A DNA stretch of 64,000 bases, from positions 1 through 64,000 of the forward strand of contig NZ_FORD01000003.1 of NCBI RefSeq assembly GCF_900113925.1. Direction: 5' to 3'. Below the pieces are notes generated by a model. That model was not told the origin of the DNA. It searched no databases and worked only from the letters and a program-made list of their open reading frames with translations. Position 1 is the stretch's first letter, and each line of letters begins with the position of its first letter. The position numbers were made by a program, and so were the translations under genes. The DNA comes from Nitrosomonas sp. Nm34. GTDB lineage: Bacteria > Pseudomonadota > Gammaproteobacteria > Burkholderiales > Nitrosomonadaceae. Of the stretch, positions 22,092 through 31,146 are shown one piece after another.

Positions 22092-22105
22092 ATAGGCTAG
22101 CCTAT
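22092..22105. promoter_or_regulatory. 14-bp perfect palindrome before regulator gene
   Basis: ATAGGCTAGCCTAT is a perfect palindrome 18 nt upstream of the regulator's ATG. It is a candidate operator, perhaps for autoregulation; it does not match the FNR or CRP consensus. Confidence 0.4.
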
Positions 22106-22123
22106 TTTTAATCAGCACTGTCA

Positions 22124-22822
22124 ATGTCCTCCTCAAAACACGATCATATAAAAGCTGAATTTCTCAATCCGCTGTTAGAGCAAAATTTGCAGCAATGGAA
22201 GCAAATATGTCCTTCCATTCAGGAAATCGAAATTCCTGATAAACATTTTCTCTATCGCCAAGGGGAAAGCTGCGCAAATCTTTTTTGGATAAAAGAAGGT
22301 ATCGTAAAACTTACCTATCTCACGATCCAGGGTAATGAGTTGACGCTTGCTTTAATAAAATCAGGGTGTGTCATTGGACAACTGCAGCATGATTGCGCTA
22401 AACCAATCATGCAAGAAAGCGCACAGGCTCTGGGAAAAGTCTCGTTCTATCGGATAGAATATGAAGATTTCAGAAAGTTGATATATCGCTGGCCGGAGTG
22501 GTCATGGGCTGTTTTCGAGACCATGTCTAACCGTCAGCAGCAGATTGAACGCAAACTCCGCACTATCCTTACTCAGCCAGTTGGCAAACGGGTTGTTGCA
22601 ACACTCCTTGATCTTGCTCAATTATTTGGAACACGATGTAAACATGGATATTCATTGGAAGTTTTCCTCACTCAGCAAGAGCTGGCAGATCTAGTAGGTG
22701 CCAGCCGTTCTGTAGTCAGTACCATCATGAATGAGTTTAGAAATCGAGGATTACTTGACTATACGCGCGAGCAGATTTGTATCAACGATGCCGCATTAAT
22801 CAATGAGCAATCGTTTGATTAA
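22124..22822 (+). CDS. Crp/Fnr family transcriptional regulator
   Basis: The 232-residue protein has an N-terminal cyclic-nucleotide-binding-like domain (about 30-140; FLYRQGESCANLFWIKEGIV) and a C-terminal winged helix-turn-helix (about 165-220; LTQQELADLVGASRSVVSTI). The N-terminal cysteine cluster of FNR is absent (cysteines at CPSIQ, SCANL, SGCVIG and DCAK are scattered), so an oxygen-sensing iron-sulfur cluster is not supported. The ligand is unknown. An FNR-type DNA box lies 2 kb downstream, before the MtrA-like gene, so it could regulate that operon; this is only an inference. Confidence 0.9.
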   Translation: MSSSKHDHIKAEFLNPLLEQNLQQWKQICPSIQEIEIPDKHFLYRQGESCANLFWIKEGIVKLTYLTIQGNELTLALIKSGCVIGQLQHDCAKPIMQESAQALGKVSFYRIEYEDFRKLIYRWPEWSWAVFETMSNRQQQIERKLRTILTQPVGKRVVATLLDLAQLFGTRCKHGYSLEVFLTQQELADLVGASRSVVSTIMNEFRNRGLLDYTREQICINDAALINEQSFD

Positions 22823-22935
22823 ACTCAGCTGTTGCGATATTTACCCTAAGCGGTTGTTGTCTAGCTAACAGACATTGGCAGTAACACCGTATTAAAGTAC
22901 TGACTGTTACTCACCATCAATAAAGGAGCAGTCAA

Positions 22936-23313
22936 ATGAAAATAATTTCACCACGTAACCATGGCTATTTGGATTTCCTGACAGTGGTTATATTTTTACT
23001 CGCACCTACCTTATTAGGTTTAAGCAAAATACCCGCAATGCTTGCATATGGGTTGGCTGCAGTTCATCTTGCTGTTACCTTGATTTCCGGTTTTCCCTTT
23101 GGCGCCTTCAAGATAATTCCCTTTACGTTGCAAGGCTGGATCGAGCGCATAGTTGGGCCGGTATTAGTGGCAGTTCCCTTCATCCTAGGTTTCGCTGACG
23201 AGTTTATCGCTCGGAATTTTTATATTGCCATGGGACTTATTATTATTGTGGTAGGATTACTGACAGACTATCGAGGTGAAAATCGCTCAATCTTTATGAC
23301 GATAAAAGACTAA
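22936..23313 (+). CDS. small four-helix membrane protein (SPW-repeat-like)
   Basis: The 125-residue protein has four hydrophobic segments (about 10-28, 33-50, 72-88, 95-113) and motifs PRNHGYLDFLTV and IERIVGPVLVAVPFILGF that resemble the SPW-repeat membrane family. AAGGAG lies 9 nt before the ATG. The function is unknown; it may be in the cytoplasmic membrane. It follows the Crp/Fnr-type gene by 113 bp. Confidence 0.7.
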   Translation: MKIISPRNHGYLDFLTVVIFLLAPTLLGLSKIPAMLAYGLAAVHLAVTLISGFPFGAFKIIPFTLQGWIERIVGPVLVAVPFILGFADEFIARNFYIAMGLIIIVVGLLTDYRGENRSIFMTIKD

Positions 23314-23451
23314 TTTTCTAAAAAATGGCTATCACCAGGATATGAAATAGGTATAGGCACCACAGCCCGACAGGAATGCTTACGTCACACAAAGAGAGCG
23401 CCAGGATTCAACACCTCGCATGCTTTTTAGCACATCACTGGAGGAAGTACC

Positions 23452-23826
23452 ATGCCTATACCAATCGTTATTTTGATACGGCTCTTACTGATCATTTGCG
23501 CAACATTGCTTCTTACTCCTATCAAACAAGCAGTAAGCGCTTCGCCATCCCTCTTTTACACTGTTCTACCCTTAAACATTAGTAAAAAAGATTGCCTGAG
23601 TCGTGCATACACAGCAATTGCTTCTGAAGTAACAGGACAAATCCTGCAGCGTGCAGATGATGTTGCGCTAGTCAACAACGATTATAACCTGGCCGTGCAT
23701 TGCCGACGAACCAGTGATAAAAAGAGTTTCATCACCATCATGGTCACCCACCAATCGAGTTTCCAGGAAGCCAAAGAGCTTGCTTTGAGTATTCAGCACG
23801 CAATGGAAACCGGCTCGCTCAGATGA
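23452..23826 (+). CDS. small exported protein of unknown function
   Basis: The 124-residue protein has a signal peptide or membrane anchor (MPIPIVILIRLLLIICATLL, likely cleavage near residue 30) and a soluble domain with two cysteines (DCLSRA and VHCRRT) that could form a disulfide in the periplasm. A GGAGG lies about 12 nt before the ATG. The family is not recognised. Confidence 0.6.
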   Translation: MPIPIVILIRLLLIICATLLLTPIKQAVSASPSLFYTVLPLNISKKDCLSRAYTAIASEVTGQILQRADDVALVNNDYNLAVHCRRTSDKKSFITIMVTHQSSFQEAKELALSIQHAMETGSLR

Positions 23827-24417
23827 GCCTGTTGATTGAAAAATTTCAGGCCACCTCTAAAAATAGTTGGACATGAAATAAGATAAGCAATTGTTTCTGC
23901 CAGCACCTTCATTCCGACCTCCCAGTTCACATACATATCTATATAAAAAACCGTAACTGGACAAGGTGTAGCGTGCAATGATCCGGTTGGACCGTATGCA
24001 TCGAGGCCACAGATCTGCTCCTTCTATGAGCACAATTTGCGCGATACTAGGGAGTGGCCTACTATACAGCTACATGAAAGAATTAGAATTGCGAAAAAGT
24101 GTTTCTCTAGTCCTGACATAGCCTTTTCCTTAAGCGATCAACTGCGATTGGCAGGTTCATTTATCAATAGCCAATTTCCCCTCAAGAATTTTTCATTATT
24201 TCTATCACATCTCACTTATGTCGCTAATTAGCGACAAATTACTTCACGTAAAAACAGATAGTTATACAAATGACACGAGATATGTTAATAAATTGGCGAC
24301 AATTTATTTATAATCTTTCAACCTTATTTTAGTCAAGTATTTGATTATATTATATAAAATTTATTGGCACATATATTGCTCACAGAGAACATAATAATAA
24401 TTATTATTAATTGTTTC
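23827..24417. other. long AT-rich stretch before the electron-conduit operon
   Basis: No gene is supported; a 64-codon frame at 24037-24231 has no recognisable domain. The 24240-24420 part is strongly AT-rich. Confidence 0.45.
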
Positions 24418-24431
24418 TTGATTTACATCAA
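24418..24431 (+). promoter_or_regulatory. perfect FNR-type binding box
   Basis: TTGATTTACATCAA matches the FNR/ANR consensus TTGATNNNNATCAA exactly. A TAATAAT (24453-24459) lies where a -10 box would fall for an FNR-activated class II promoter, giving a start near 24466. The next gene is the MtrA-like cytochrome, whose ATG is about 490 nt downstream, so the mRNA would have a long leader. Confidence 0.6.
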
Positions 24432-24957
24432 AGTATCGTAACTGATAATTATTAATAATTACTTTATTAAGTATCTAATCCATTATCAACAACAAAACAT
24501 CAATAACCTCCAGGGCTGATTCCGGTATTGGGTGATGATTTCGCTTAATCAAGTGTTTGAAAGTTTTATCTTAATTTTTAAATGTTAGGTATGAAGCATT
24601 AGTAGATATCGTCAAATTGCAAGCAGTATCAGCTTACTTATGATGCTGGCAGCGCACTCTTGCAGATGCCAATAATTATCAATTCATTCAAGTGCAGTCA
24701 AAAGCTACCTACTATTGAAGCATTACGCTTAATCAACGTTATTGCCACAAATTTATTTCAGTAGTTACAAGCTTGTCTGGCCACCTCAGGGTTTAGAAAG
24801 TGTGCTTTTTTTACCTTTACAAATCTATAGCCCTGTTGAGGTGAGAAACCTCACAGATAAAGACTGCCTTTAAAAGCAAATTAACTTTTTCTAGCGGTTG
24901 CGCTTAACCCCCACACAAGAAATATCAATCTTATTTAATTTAATGAGGGCTTGGATC
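24432..24957. other. leader region of the MtrA-like operon
   Basis: No good open frame is present between the FNR box and the cytochrome gene. A short hairpin, GAGGTGAGAAACCTC (24838-24852), lies about 105 nt before the start codon. Whether this is a regulatory leader or holds a second promoter cannot be told. Confidence 0.4.
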
Positions 24958-25911
24958 ATGCCAAATGATTTTAAGAAATTAAACTCCGTAATGTTACGAC
25001 TCGTATTGTTAATTCTCTTGCTATGCATTATGCCAAATGCAATAGCGCAGGAAGAAGATGATTCTGAGGGAGAAGCCCCAGACATCGTTCTCCGGGGTGA
25101 TGGAAAATGCACAAAATGCCATGACGAGACCAGCGATTATCCTGTGTTTGCCATTGGCAAAACCAAACATGGGACTGTGGCTGATAGTCGTACTCCAACT
25201 TGTACAAGCTGTCATGGAGAGAGTGATCAGCATATGAATAACGACGATGCGATGCCGCCACCACCATCACGCACCTTCGGGAAGAATTCGACGACCCCTG
25301 TTTTGGAGAGGGATCAGGCATGTTTAGACTGCCATCAAGGGGGTAAACGCATGAATTGGATAGGCAGTGCTCATGCGAACCGGGATATAGCATGCACTTC
25401 TTGTCATCAGATTCATACCGACCGAGATAGAGTCCGTGACAAAATGACTCAATCAGAAACATGCTTCACGTGCCATAAGGAGCAACGCGCCCAGATTAAC
25501 CGTCCTTCCCGCCATCCCATTCGAGAAGGAAAAGTGGTGTGCTCAGACTGCCATAATCCGCACGGCTCAGCTGGTCCGAGCATGACAGTGCGCGATAGCG
25601 TCAATGAAACTTGTTTTACCTGTCACATGGAAAAGCGCGGACCCTTCATTTATAACCATCCACCTGCCCAGGAAAATTGTGCAATCTGCCATAACCCGCA
25701 CGGCACAACAGCACCTAACTTGCTCAAAGTGCGTTCACCTTTCCTTTGCCAGGAATGCCATGAACCCAATACTCACCAGAGTTCCCTCGGAACGATCACA
25801 GGAGCTTATGCGAGAAATACACTCGCAAGAGGTTGTATGAACTGCCACACCAACATTCATGGCAGCAATAACCCAGAAAATGTTCGCAATAATGGACTCT
25901 TTCAACGCTAA
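24958..25911 (+). CDS. MtrA/DmsE-type periplasmic decahaem cytochrome c
   Basis: The protein has ten CxxCH haem-binding motifs (CTKCH, CTSCH, CLDCH, CTSCH, CFTCH, CSDCH, CFTCH, CAICH, CQECH, CMNCH) spread evenly over about 317 residues, the size and spacing of the MtrA/MtoA/PioA/DmsE family. I choose ATG 24958, preceded by GAGGG at 8 nt, which gives a signal peptide ending MPNAIAQ; earlier in-frame starts exist at 24898 and 24943. MtrA-type proteins plug an outer-membrane porin and carry electrons across it. The porin gene follows after 20 nt. No MtrC-type surface cytochrome is in the window, which resembles the two-protein Mto/Pio arrangement linked to inward electron flow; the direction is inference. 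Confidence 0.92.
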   Translation: MPNDFKKLNSVMLRLVLLILLLCIMPNAIAQEEDDSEGEAPDIVLRGDGKCTKCHDETSDYPVFAIGKTKHGTVADSRTPTCTSCHGESDQHMNNDDAMPPPPSRTFGKNSTTPVLERDQACLDCHQGGKRMNWIGSAHANRDIACTSCHQIHTDRDRVRDKMTQSETCFTCHKEQRAQINRPSRHPIREGKVVCSDCHNPHGSAGPSMTVRDSVNETCFTCHMEKRGPFIYNHPPAQENCAICHNPHGTTAPNLLKVRSPFLCQECHEPNTHQSSLGTITGAYARNTLARGCMNCHTNIHGSNNPENVRNNGLFQR

Positions 25912-25931
25912 TTACCAGGAGAAACAGCAAC

Positions 25932-28022
25932 ATGAAACTACCTTTTTCTTTTCAGATCAAGGTTGCCGCTACCTTGCTGATCATAGCCAGCTCGGTTTGG
26001 GCAGAACAGGATGAGAATATTAAACGGCTGACTAAGCCACAGAGCACCATTAATTTTGGCGCAGGCTATCTATTCAATGATAATGCCCGCTTTGGTCAAT
26101 TTAATGGCTTACGTGATGATGGTTTTTACGGTATTTTCAATCTCGACATAATAAGAAGAAATGATGATACCGGCACCTGGTTTAAGCTACAAGGTCGTAA
26201 TCTGGGTTTCAAGAACCGGGATATCCGGCTTGAACATAGCAGACAAGGTAATTGGGGTTACTTTTTTGAATTCAGCCAGACACCACGGTATGAACCCTTC
26301 ACAGCCAATACTGCAGTTGGAGGCATCGGCAGCTCCCATCTGCAGGTTCCCACTACTCCCACTGCCGGAGGCCCTGAGCATCTTAAAACCGAACGAGAAT
26401 CTTTTGCATTTGGTATTAATAAATTCCTGCCTGCAAATTTTGAACTGCAACTCCATTTCAAGAATGAAGATAAAGATGGCGCCCGCATATTCGGACGAGG
26501 CAATCGGTTAGGCCCGCCTGGACCCACTGCAGTAGGTGGTTATGAATTCCTTCCTGAGCCTATTAATTACACCACGCGTATTTTTGGTGCCACACTCAAT
26601 TATAACGGCAAAGATCTCCAGTTATCCGGAGGTTACTATGGAACACTGTTTGAAAACAAAAATAAAGCCTTGACCACTACTGGCGGCAGCAGTGTAGGCG
26701 GAATTTTTGCCCCTGCCTTATTTACTCCTATTGCACTACCCCCCGACAATCAAGCCCACCAGGCGTTTTTATCTGGTGGGTATTCCTTTAATCCCCATAC
26801 ACGGGGTACATTCAAGGCTTCCTATACGATAGCAAGTCAAACAGATGGCTTCTTTCCAACCCAGCTTGCAGCTCCTGGCACTCCGAGTGATCTGCATGGC
26901 AAAGTGGACACCACATTAGTGCAAGCAGCCCTTACTTCCCGGCCGTTATCCAAGCTTAACTTACTGGCAAATTTCCGCTATGAAGATCGTGAGGATAAAA
27001 CGCCAGTTTTTCTTTACAATCCGAATGCCTTTAATGTTGATTTAAATGGAAACCGTTGGACTGGATTTAACACCCCACGTTCTTTCAGGACCTTTACCAA
27101 TAAATTTGAGGCGAACTACGCATTGCCAATGAATTTGCGTCTGATTGGTGGTATTGATTATGAGCACTGGGATCGGACTGGAACACCTCAAACAACAGGC
27201 CATCGAAATAGTACCGACGAACTATCCGGACGCGTAGAATTAAGGCGCACAATGGCAGAAACTTTGACAGGAACCCTCTCATATATACACAGTGACCGCT
27301 GGGGTTCACATTTTTTAACCAACACCACAGCAACAGGCCAACCATTCTTTAACCTGATCGCGCCGATCAATCTCGCTGATCGCAATCGGGACAAAGTGCG
27401 GTTATTGCTTAATTGGGAGCCTTTTGAGCCTCTATCCGTGCAAGCCGCGGTAGACCACTCATGGGACGATTATAATGGCGACCGCAATAACTCAGGCTTT
27501 GGTATAAAAAAAGGTATGGCACGAAACTACTCGCTGGATGCTGTTTATACATTTTCCGAAAATTTGCAAGCAAATGCATGGTTCTCAAGAAACGAAACAC
27601 AAATCGATCAGAATTCCAGAACACCTGCGCCGCGCGTCCCCTGGTCTGTTAAGCTGGAAAATTCAAGCACTTCATTTGGCGTTGGCGTAAATGGCAAACC
27701 CCATGAGAAACTCGATATCGGCACCAACATTACTTACTCTGAAATAACTGACAAGTTTAAACAATCAATCACTGAAGTTGAATGTTGTCCCGGTAATACG
27801 CCGGTACCCGATATTAAATTCAAACAAGGTAGATGGAATTTATTTGCAAGATATGCCTTACAAAAAAATCTAGGCCTTCGCTTGGATTATATTCTGGATT
27901 ATTTTAAAACGAACGAGTGGACCTGGAGCGGATGGACTTATACCGATGGCACTCGTTTAAGCCAAGATCAAAGGCAATGGGTCAATTTTCTTGGCATTTC
28001 TGCCTATATAAATTGGCAATAA
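25932..28022 (+). CDS. MtrB/PioB-type outer-membrane porin
   Basis: The 696-residue protein has a signal peptide (cleavage after SVWA) and the long series of alternating beta-strands of the MtrB/PioB family, for example INFGAGYLFNDNARFGQFNG at the N-terminus and a final strand ending in ISAYINWQ. In known systems it forms a barrel of about 26 strands that sheathes the MtrA-type cytochrome. The N-terminal CxxC of Shewanella MtrB is missing; the only cysteines noticed are an adjacent pair in EVECCPG near residue 617. AGGAG precedes the ATG, and the 20-nt gap shows co-translation with the cytochrome gene. Confidence 0.9.
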   Translation: MKLPFSFQIKVAATLLIIASSVWAEQDENIKRLTKPQSTINFGAGYLFNDNARFGQFNGLRDDGFYGIFNLDIIRRNDDTGTWFKLQGRNLGFKNRDIRLEHSRQGNWGYFFEFSQTPRYEPFTANTAVGGIGSSHLQVPTTPTAGGPEHLKTERESFAFGINKFLPANFELQLHFKNEDKDGARIFGRGNRLGPPGPTAVGGYEFLPEPINYTTRIFGATLNYNGKDLQLSGGYYGTLFENKNKALTTTGGSSVGGIFAPALFTPIALPPDNQAHQAFLSGGYSFNPHTRGTFKASYTIASQTDGFFPTQLAAPGTPSDLHGKVDTTLVQAALTSRPLSKLNLLANFRYEDREDKTPVFLYNPNAFNVDLNGNRWTGFNTPRSFRTFTNKFEANYALPMNLRLIGGIDYEHWDRTGTPQTTGHRNSTDELSGRVELRRTMAETLTGTLSYIHSDRWGSHFLTNTTATGQPFFNLIAPINLADRNRDKVRLLLNWEPFEPLSVQAAVDHSWDDYNGDRNNSGFGIKKGMARNYSLDAVYTFSENLQANAWFSRNETQIDQNSRTPAPRVPWSVKLENSSTSFGVGVNGKPHEKLDIGTNITYSEITDKFKQSITEVECCPGNTPVPDIKFKQGRWNLFARYALQKNLGLRLDYILDYFKTNEWTWSGWTYTDGTRLSQDQRQWVNFLGISAYINWQ

Positions 28023-28040
28023 TTCAACGCAGAAAGAAAA

Positions 28041-28069
28041 CTGGCCAGCTGGATAAATCTGCTGGCTAG
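28041..28069 (-). terminator. likely terminator of the convergent cytochrome gene
   Basis: CTGGCCAGC and GCTGGCTAG form a 9-bp arm pair with one G-T-type mismatch around an 11-nt loop. On the minus strand the hairpin is followed by TTTTCTTTC, as for an intrinsic terminator. It lies between the converging mtrB-like and mono-haem cytochrome genes. Confidence 0.5.
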
Positions 28070-28088
28070 AAAGTTCCAGGATGACAAG

Positions 28089-28964
28089 TTAGGGTATGGC
28101 GCCTGGTATGCGTTTTACCGTACTTATCGCTTTCAGATAAGCGATGAGTTCTTCTATCACCTTTTCCCGCGCTGGAATCTCGGCTGTCAGTGGCGGCATG
28201 GTCGTGTTATAGCGGATGCTGGATGGATTATCAATCCAGCGTTTCAGATATTCTGGTTGGATATACTCGGTCACACTCAGCGGATAATTTAATTCAGGCG
28301 CCTTGCCGCCACCTTGACCATTGATGGTATGACAGGCAATGCAGTGCTTGCGAAAATGGAGAAAGCCTTGCTGTACTTGCTGGGATGCATTGGCTGGCGG
28401 AAAAAGTGCTGGAAAACGGGTGGCAAAAGAGGCCAGTTCAATCTCTTTTATCTGATAAGGCATGTCAGCCGCGCCTTCTTCGCGTAATTCAGTTGACTTC
28501 AGACTATCCCATACCAGGTATAACGGCTCTAATTTAACCGTTTCATTATTCTGCAAGACGTTTTCCAGCGTAAACGGTGAATCATCTGCGCTAGCAAAAG
28601 CAAAATAGGCGTCATATGCAAGAAACTTTGCTACGGGAATGCTTGGCTGGTAACCATCTGCACAGAGAAAAACGATCTCTTCTGCCTCTCTCCAGTTTTT
28701 GCCAAAAATATGATCAAAAAGTGACCGTGCTGAATAAACTTGGTAAGTACGTATTCTTTTTTCATGTGGCTCATAAATTTTGAGAAAGCGCTCAGATGCA
28801 ATCGCTGCGAATTCTTCCAAATGCAGGATTCGAACGATCTCACCCTTGTTTTTAAATTCAATCTTCGTATTAATCGCACTGCCTCGGGCAAATGCCAAGT
28901 TGGTTAAACCCATCACCACGTACACAACAACAAGCATGAATCCGCAATAGCAAAGATTTCTCAT
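28089..28964 (-). CDS. exported mono-haem cytochrome c with N-terminal oxidoreductase-like domain
   Basis: The 291-residue protein has an N-terminal signal or anchor segment (about 8-28). A region of about 150 residues follows that resembles a shrunken molybdopterin-oxidoreductase-like fold (FLCADGYQPSIPVAKF); this is a weak resemblance. The C-terminal cytochrome c domain has one haem site, CIACH (near residue 209), and a distal Met in NTTMPPL (near 256). GAGG precedes the ATG. It is convergent with the MtrAB-like genes and may pass electrons to or from the conduit. The cytochrome part is certain, the N-terminal domain is not. Confidence 0.78.
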   Translation of the reverse strand: MRNLCYCGFMLVVVYVVMGLTNLAFARGSAINTKIEFKNKGEIVRILHLEEFAAIASERFLKIYEPHEKRIRTYQVYSARSLFDHIFGKNWREAEEIVFLCADGYQPSIPVAKFLAYDAYFAFASADDSPFTLENVLQNNETVKLEPLYLVWDSLKSTELREEGAADMPYQIKEIELASFATRFPALFPPANASQQVQQGFLHFRKHCIACHTINGQGGGKAPELNYPLSVTEYIQPEYLKRWIDNPSSIRYNTTMPPLTAEIPAREKVIEELIAYLKAISTVKRIPGAIP

Positions 28965-29883
28965 TTTGTTCTACCTCATGATTTTAGTTAAGCTACCTAT
29001 CCTTTATTCTTCTGATAGATTTAGACTAAAATACAATGTACGCCGACACATCAGCAAATAATATCTTTAGGTGCTCAATTCATTAGAAGTAAGTAATTTT
29101 TTTGACCTGCTCTTTTGACAAACACATCGCAAGATATATCTGTCAATGCTTAAAAAGAAGATAGCAGATTATGAAAACGGCTAGCTGAATAAAACTTGAT
29201 ACAAACTGAACGAGAACACTGCCGATCAGCTTCATTCAAATGAACTAATTCCAAGGAATGAAAACGGTTGCTTGTACTTTACCGTACTTACTTCTATTAA
29301 AAGGCATACTGTTCCTTCGCCCCCGGCAATTTTTTCATCCTTCTGCCTAAAGCGATAGCCCTAAATCAAACTCCTCTATATTTTCTTTTATTTTGCGCTA
29401 ACGCCTCCAGCTGATCAGTTACCTCTTCCCTATCCCGCGAAAGCACATCTCTGATCAGAACAGTAGCCTGTCAAAATCAGAAGGCGATAAGCTATTCAAC
29501 ACCTCAGCAGTGAGATCCTGCTTAAAATGATCTACTACTTGGTTCGCAATTTTTGAATACCATCCATATGAATTTACCTTTAACAGTAAATTTTATGGAA
29601 AGCTTTCTCTTCAAGCTTAGAATTATATTACAAACTGAACCTCCACCTGGTTCCTGGTGCCTGGTAATTAACAGCAATGGTTTATAAAAGTCCGAATCTC
29701 CAGCCTACGTCAGAATGACAATACCATGGCGCATTATATAATTGATACCGGCTGATTACCGACTCCATGACAAGGTTGCATAAGTTCGTCACCGCTTTGG
29801 ATTTCGGCTTGCGATAGACCACTACCAAGTCTTTGAGGGTAAAATTTTGCCAGCTGTTGTAAACTCTGCCTGACAGCTTATGC
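28965..29883. other. 919-bp stretch with decayed sequence
   Basis: No intact gene is present. The minus strand around 29400-29570 reads DHFKQDLTAEVLNSLSPSDF before stops, which looks like decayed coding sequence of unknown type. The stretch separates the electron-transfer genes from the restriction-modification operon and may mark an insertion boundary. Confidence 0.4.
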
Positions 29884-31146
29884 TCATTCCATTACTGATT
29901 GAACCGTGACCTGACCATTCATGAGCATGGGGAGCAGCCAGTCGCGTAGAGCCACTAACTTTTCATTTTCCTGCTCTAAAATATCTTGCCTCGTAAAAAT
30001 AGCGGATACTGCTGCTGTATATTTTTCAGATACATTCTTCGGCGGGAGTGCGATCTTTACTGTTTTAAGAACACTGGCCGATACTTCCTTAAAGGTTGAA
30101 CCGGAAGCATACTGGGTGATTGTCTTCAAGCTACTGTTTACTGTGTAATAGATAAAGGCTGAGGAATATTCTTTATTTGGGACAAATGACTTAAAACCTT
30201 GATTTGTCGTAAGTTCATTCCGAGCAATGGCCATGTAACCTATTGGCGCTCTCGAACTCAATAAAACAGTCCCCTTTGGATATTTTTTAAGTTTAGCAGA
30301 CTTGATTCCGACCTCACTGACATCTGTTGCCCCTCGGGTTATAAATTTCTTTCCTTGATTATCAGAAAGGTCGTTTGGTGTAATCCAGTGAGTGCCATTT
30401 CTACAAAAATTATCAGTTTCTGTTGTCGATGGCGTGCTTCCGCCGACTATCTGCCCTAGGTCTTCTAATGTCCCTTCAATCCATCCCTCCGGTATTTCTC
30501 GCTTCAGAGTTGGGTTGTATACCATTTTGCCACCGGAGCTTTTATAGGGTTTGCTGTTGGCGTCGGGCTTGCCATTTGAGAAGGGCTTGCCCTCCCTTCG
30601 GCGCTGCTCAGGGCAGGGAGCGAAGTCGAAGGGAAAGTCAAACTGCACAAACCAATAATCGTACAAGGTCTTCGCCACTGCTTCCAGCTCGGCATTGTTG
30701 CGGTTGTTAAGCTCGATTTTAGCGTCTAGTGACGACAGAAGATTAGCAATCTTTATTTGATCTTCCAAAGCAGGCTTGAAAGTGTCGATTTGATGAACAA
30801 AATTCCGATTCAAAGTGGGATTAGCTGAACCAGAATCAAGTTGCGCGAGCGGAAGAGCTTTCAAATAATAAAAAATATATTTCGGATCGTTACCTTTGAA
30901 GTCTTTTACCCAAAGACTCGTATCGTGAGGCCAAAAATCAGATTCAATGTAAAATGCCGTACCCAAAGTACCTTTTCGGCCAATTACTACACCCGGTCCT
31001 TTTACTTTGAATTCATTATGATAGCTAGTAACTCCACTAGAGGATACTACCGGATATAAACCATCCATTTGTGTTTTCTTTGTAATATCAAACCCTCTTT
31101 GAAGAGTTAAAATTTCTCCTATTTTTCCTTTGACCCATTTACTCAT
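29884..31146 (-). CDS. hsdS: type I restriction enzyme specificity subunit
   Basis: The 420-residue protein has two target-recognition domains (about 1-130 and 215-370) each followed by a conserved helical repeat (LSSLDAKIELNNRNNAELEA and IFTRQDILEQENEKLVALRD), the standard HsdS layout. It determines the DNA sequence recognised by the R-M complex. At about residues 176-190 (CPEQRRREGKPFS) a short insertion interrupts the usual FDFP..GKPYKSSGG linker, encoded by a palindromic DNA segment. Its start overlaps the end of hsdM by 8 nt, so the three genes form one operon. Confidence 0.93.
   Translation of the reverse strand: MSKWVKGKIGEILTLQRGFDITKKTQMDGLYPVVSSSGVTSYHNEFKVKGPGVVIGRKGTLGTAFYIESDFWPHDTSLWVKDFKGNDPKYIFYYLKALPLAQLDSGSANPTLNRNFVHQIDTFKPALEDQIKIANLLSSLDAKIELNNRNNAELEAVAKTLYDYWFVQFDFPFDFAPCPEQRRREGKPFSNGKPDANSKPYKSSGGKMVYNPTLKREIPEGWIEGTLEDLGQIVGGSTPSTTETDNFCRNGTHWITPNDLSDNQGKKFITRGATDVSEVGIKSAKLKKYPKGTVLLSSRAPIGYMAIARNELTTNQGFKSFVPNKEYSSAFIYYTVNSSLKTITQYASGSTFKEVSASVLKTVKIALPPKNVSEKYTAAVSAIFTRQDILEQENEKLVALRDWLLPMLMNGQVTVQSVME
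30594..30633. repeat. palindromic segment inside hsdS
   Basis: CCCTTCG (30594-30600) and CGAAGGG (30627-30633) are exact inverted arms around a GC-rich centre containing GCTCAGGGCAGGGAGC. The segment is far richer in GC than its surroundings and keeps the reading frame. It resembles short CCTTCGAC...GCTCAGGGC repeats known from many genomes. Confidence 0.6.

Noticed and set aside
22124-22822. Reading the regulator as a true FNR oxygen sensor
   Set aside because: The N-terminal cysteine cluster of FNR is not present, so only the broad Crp/Fnr family is supported.
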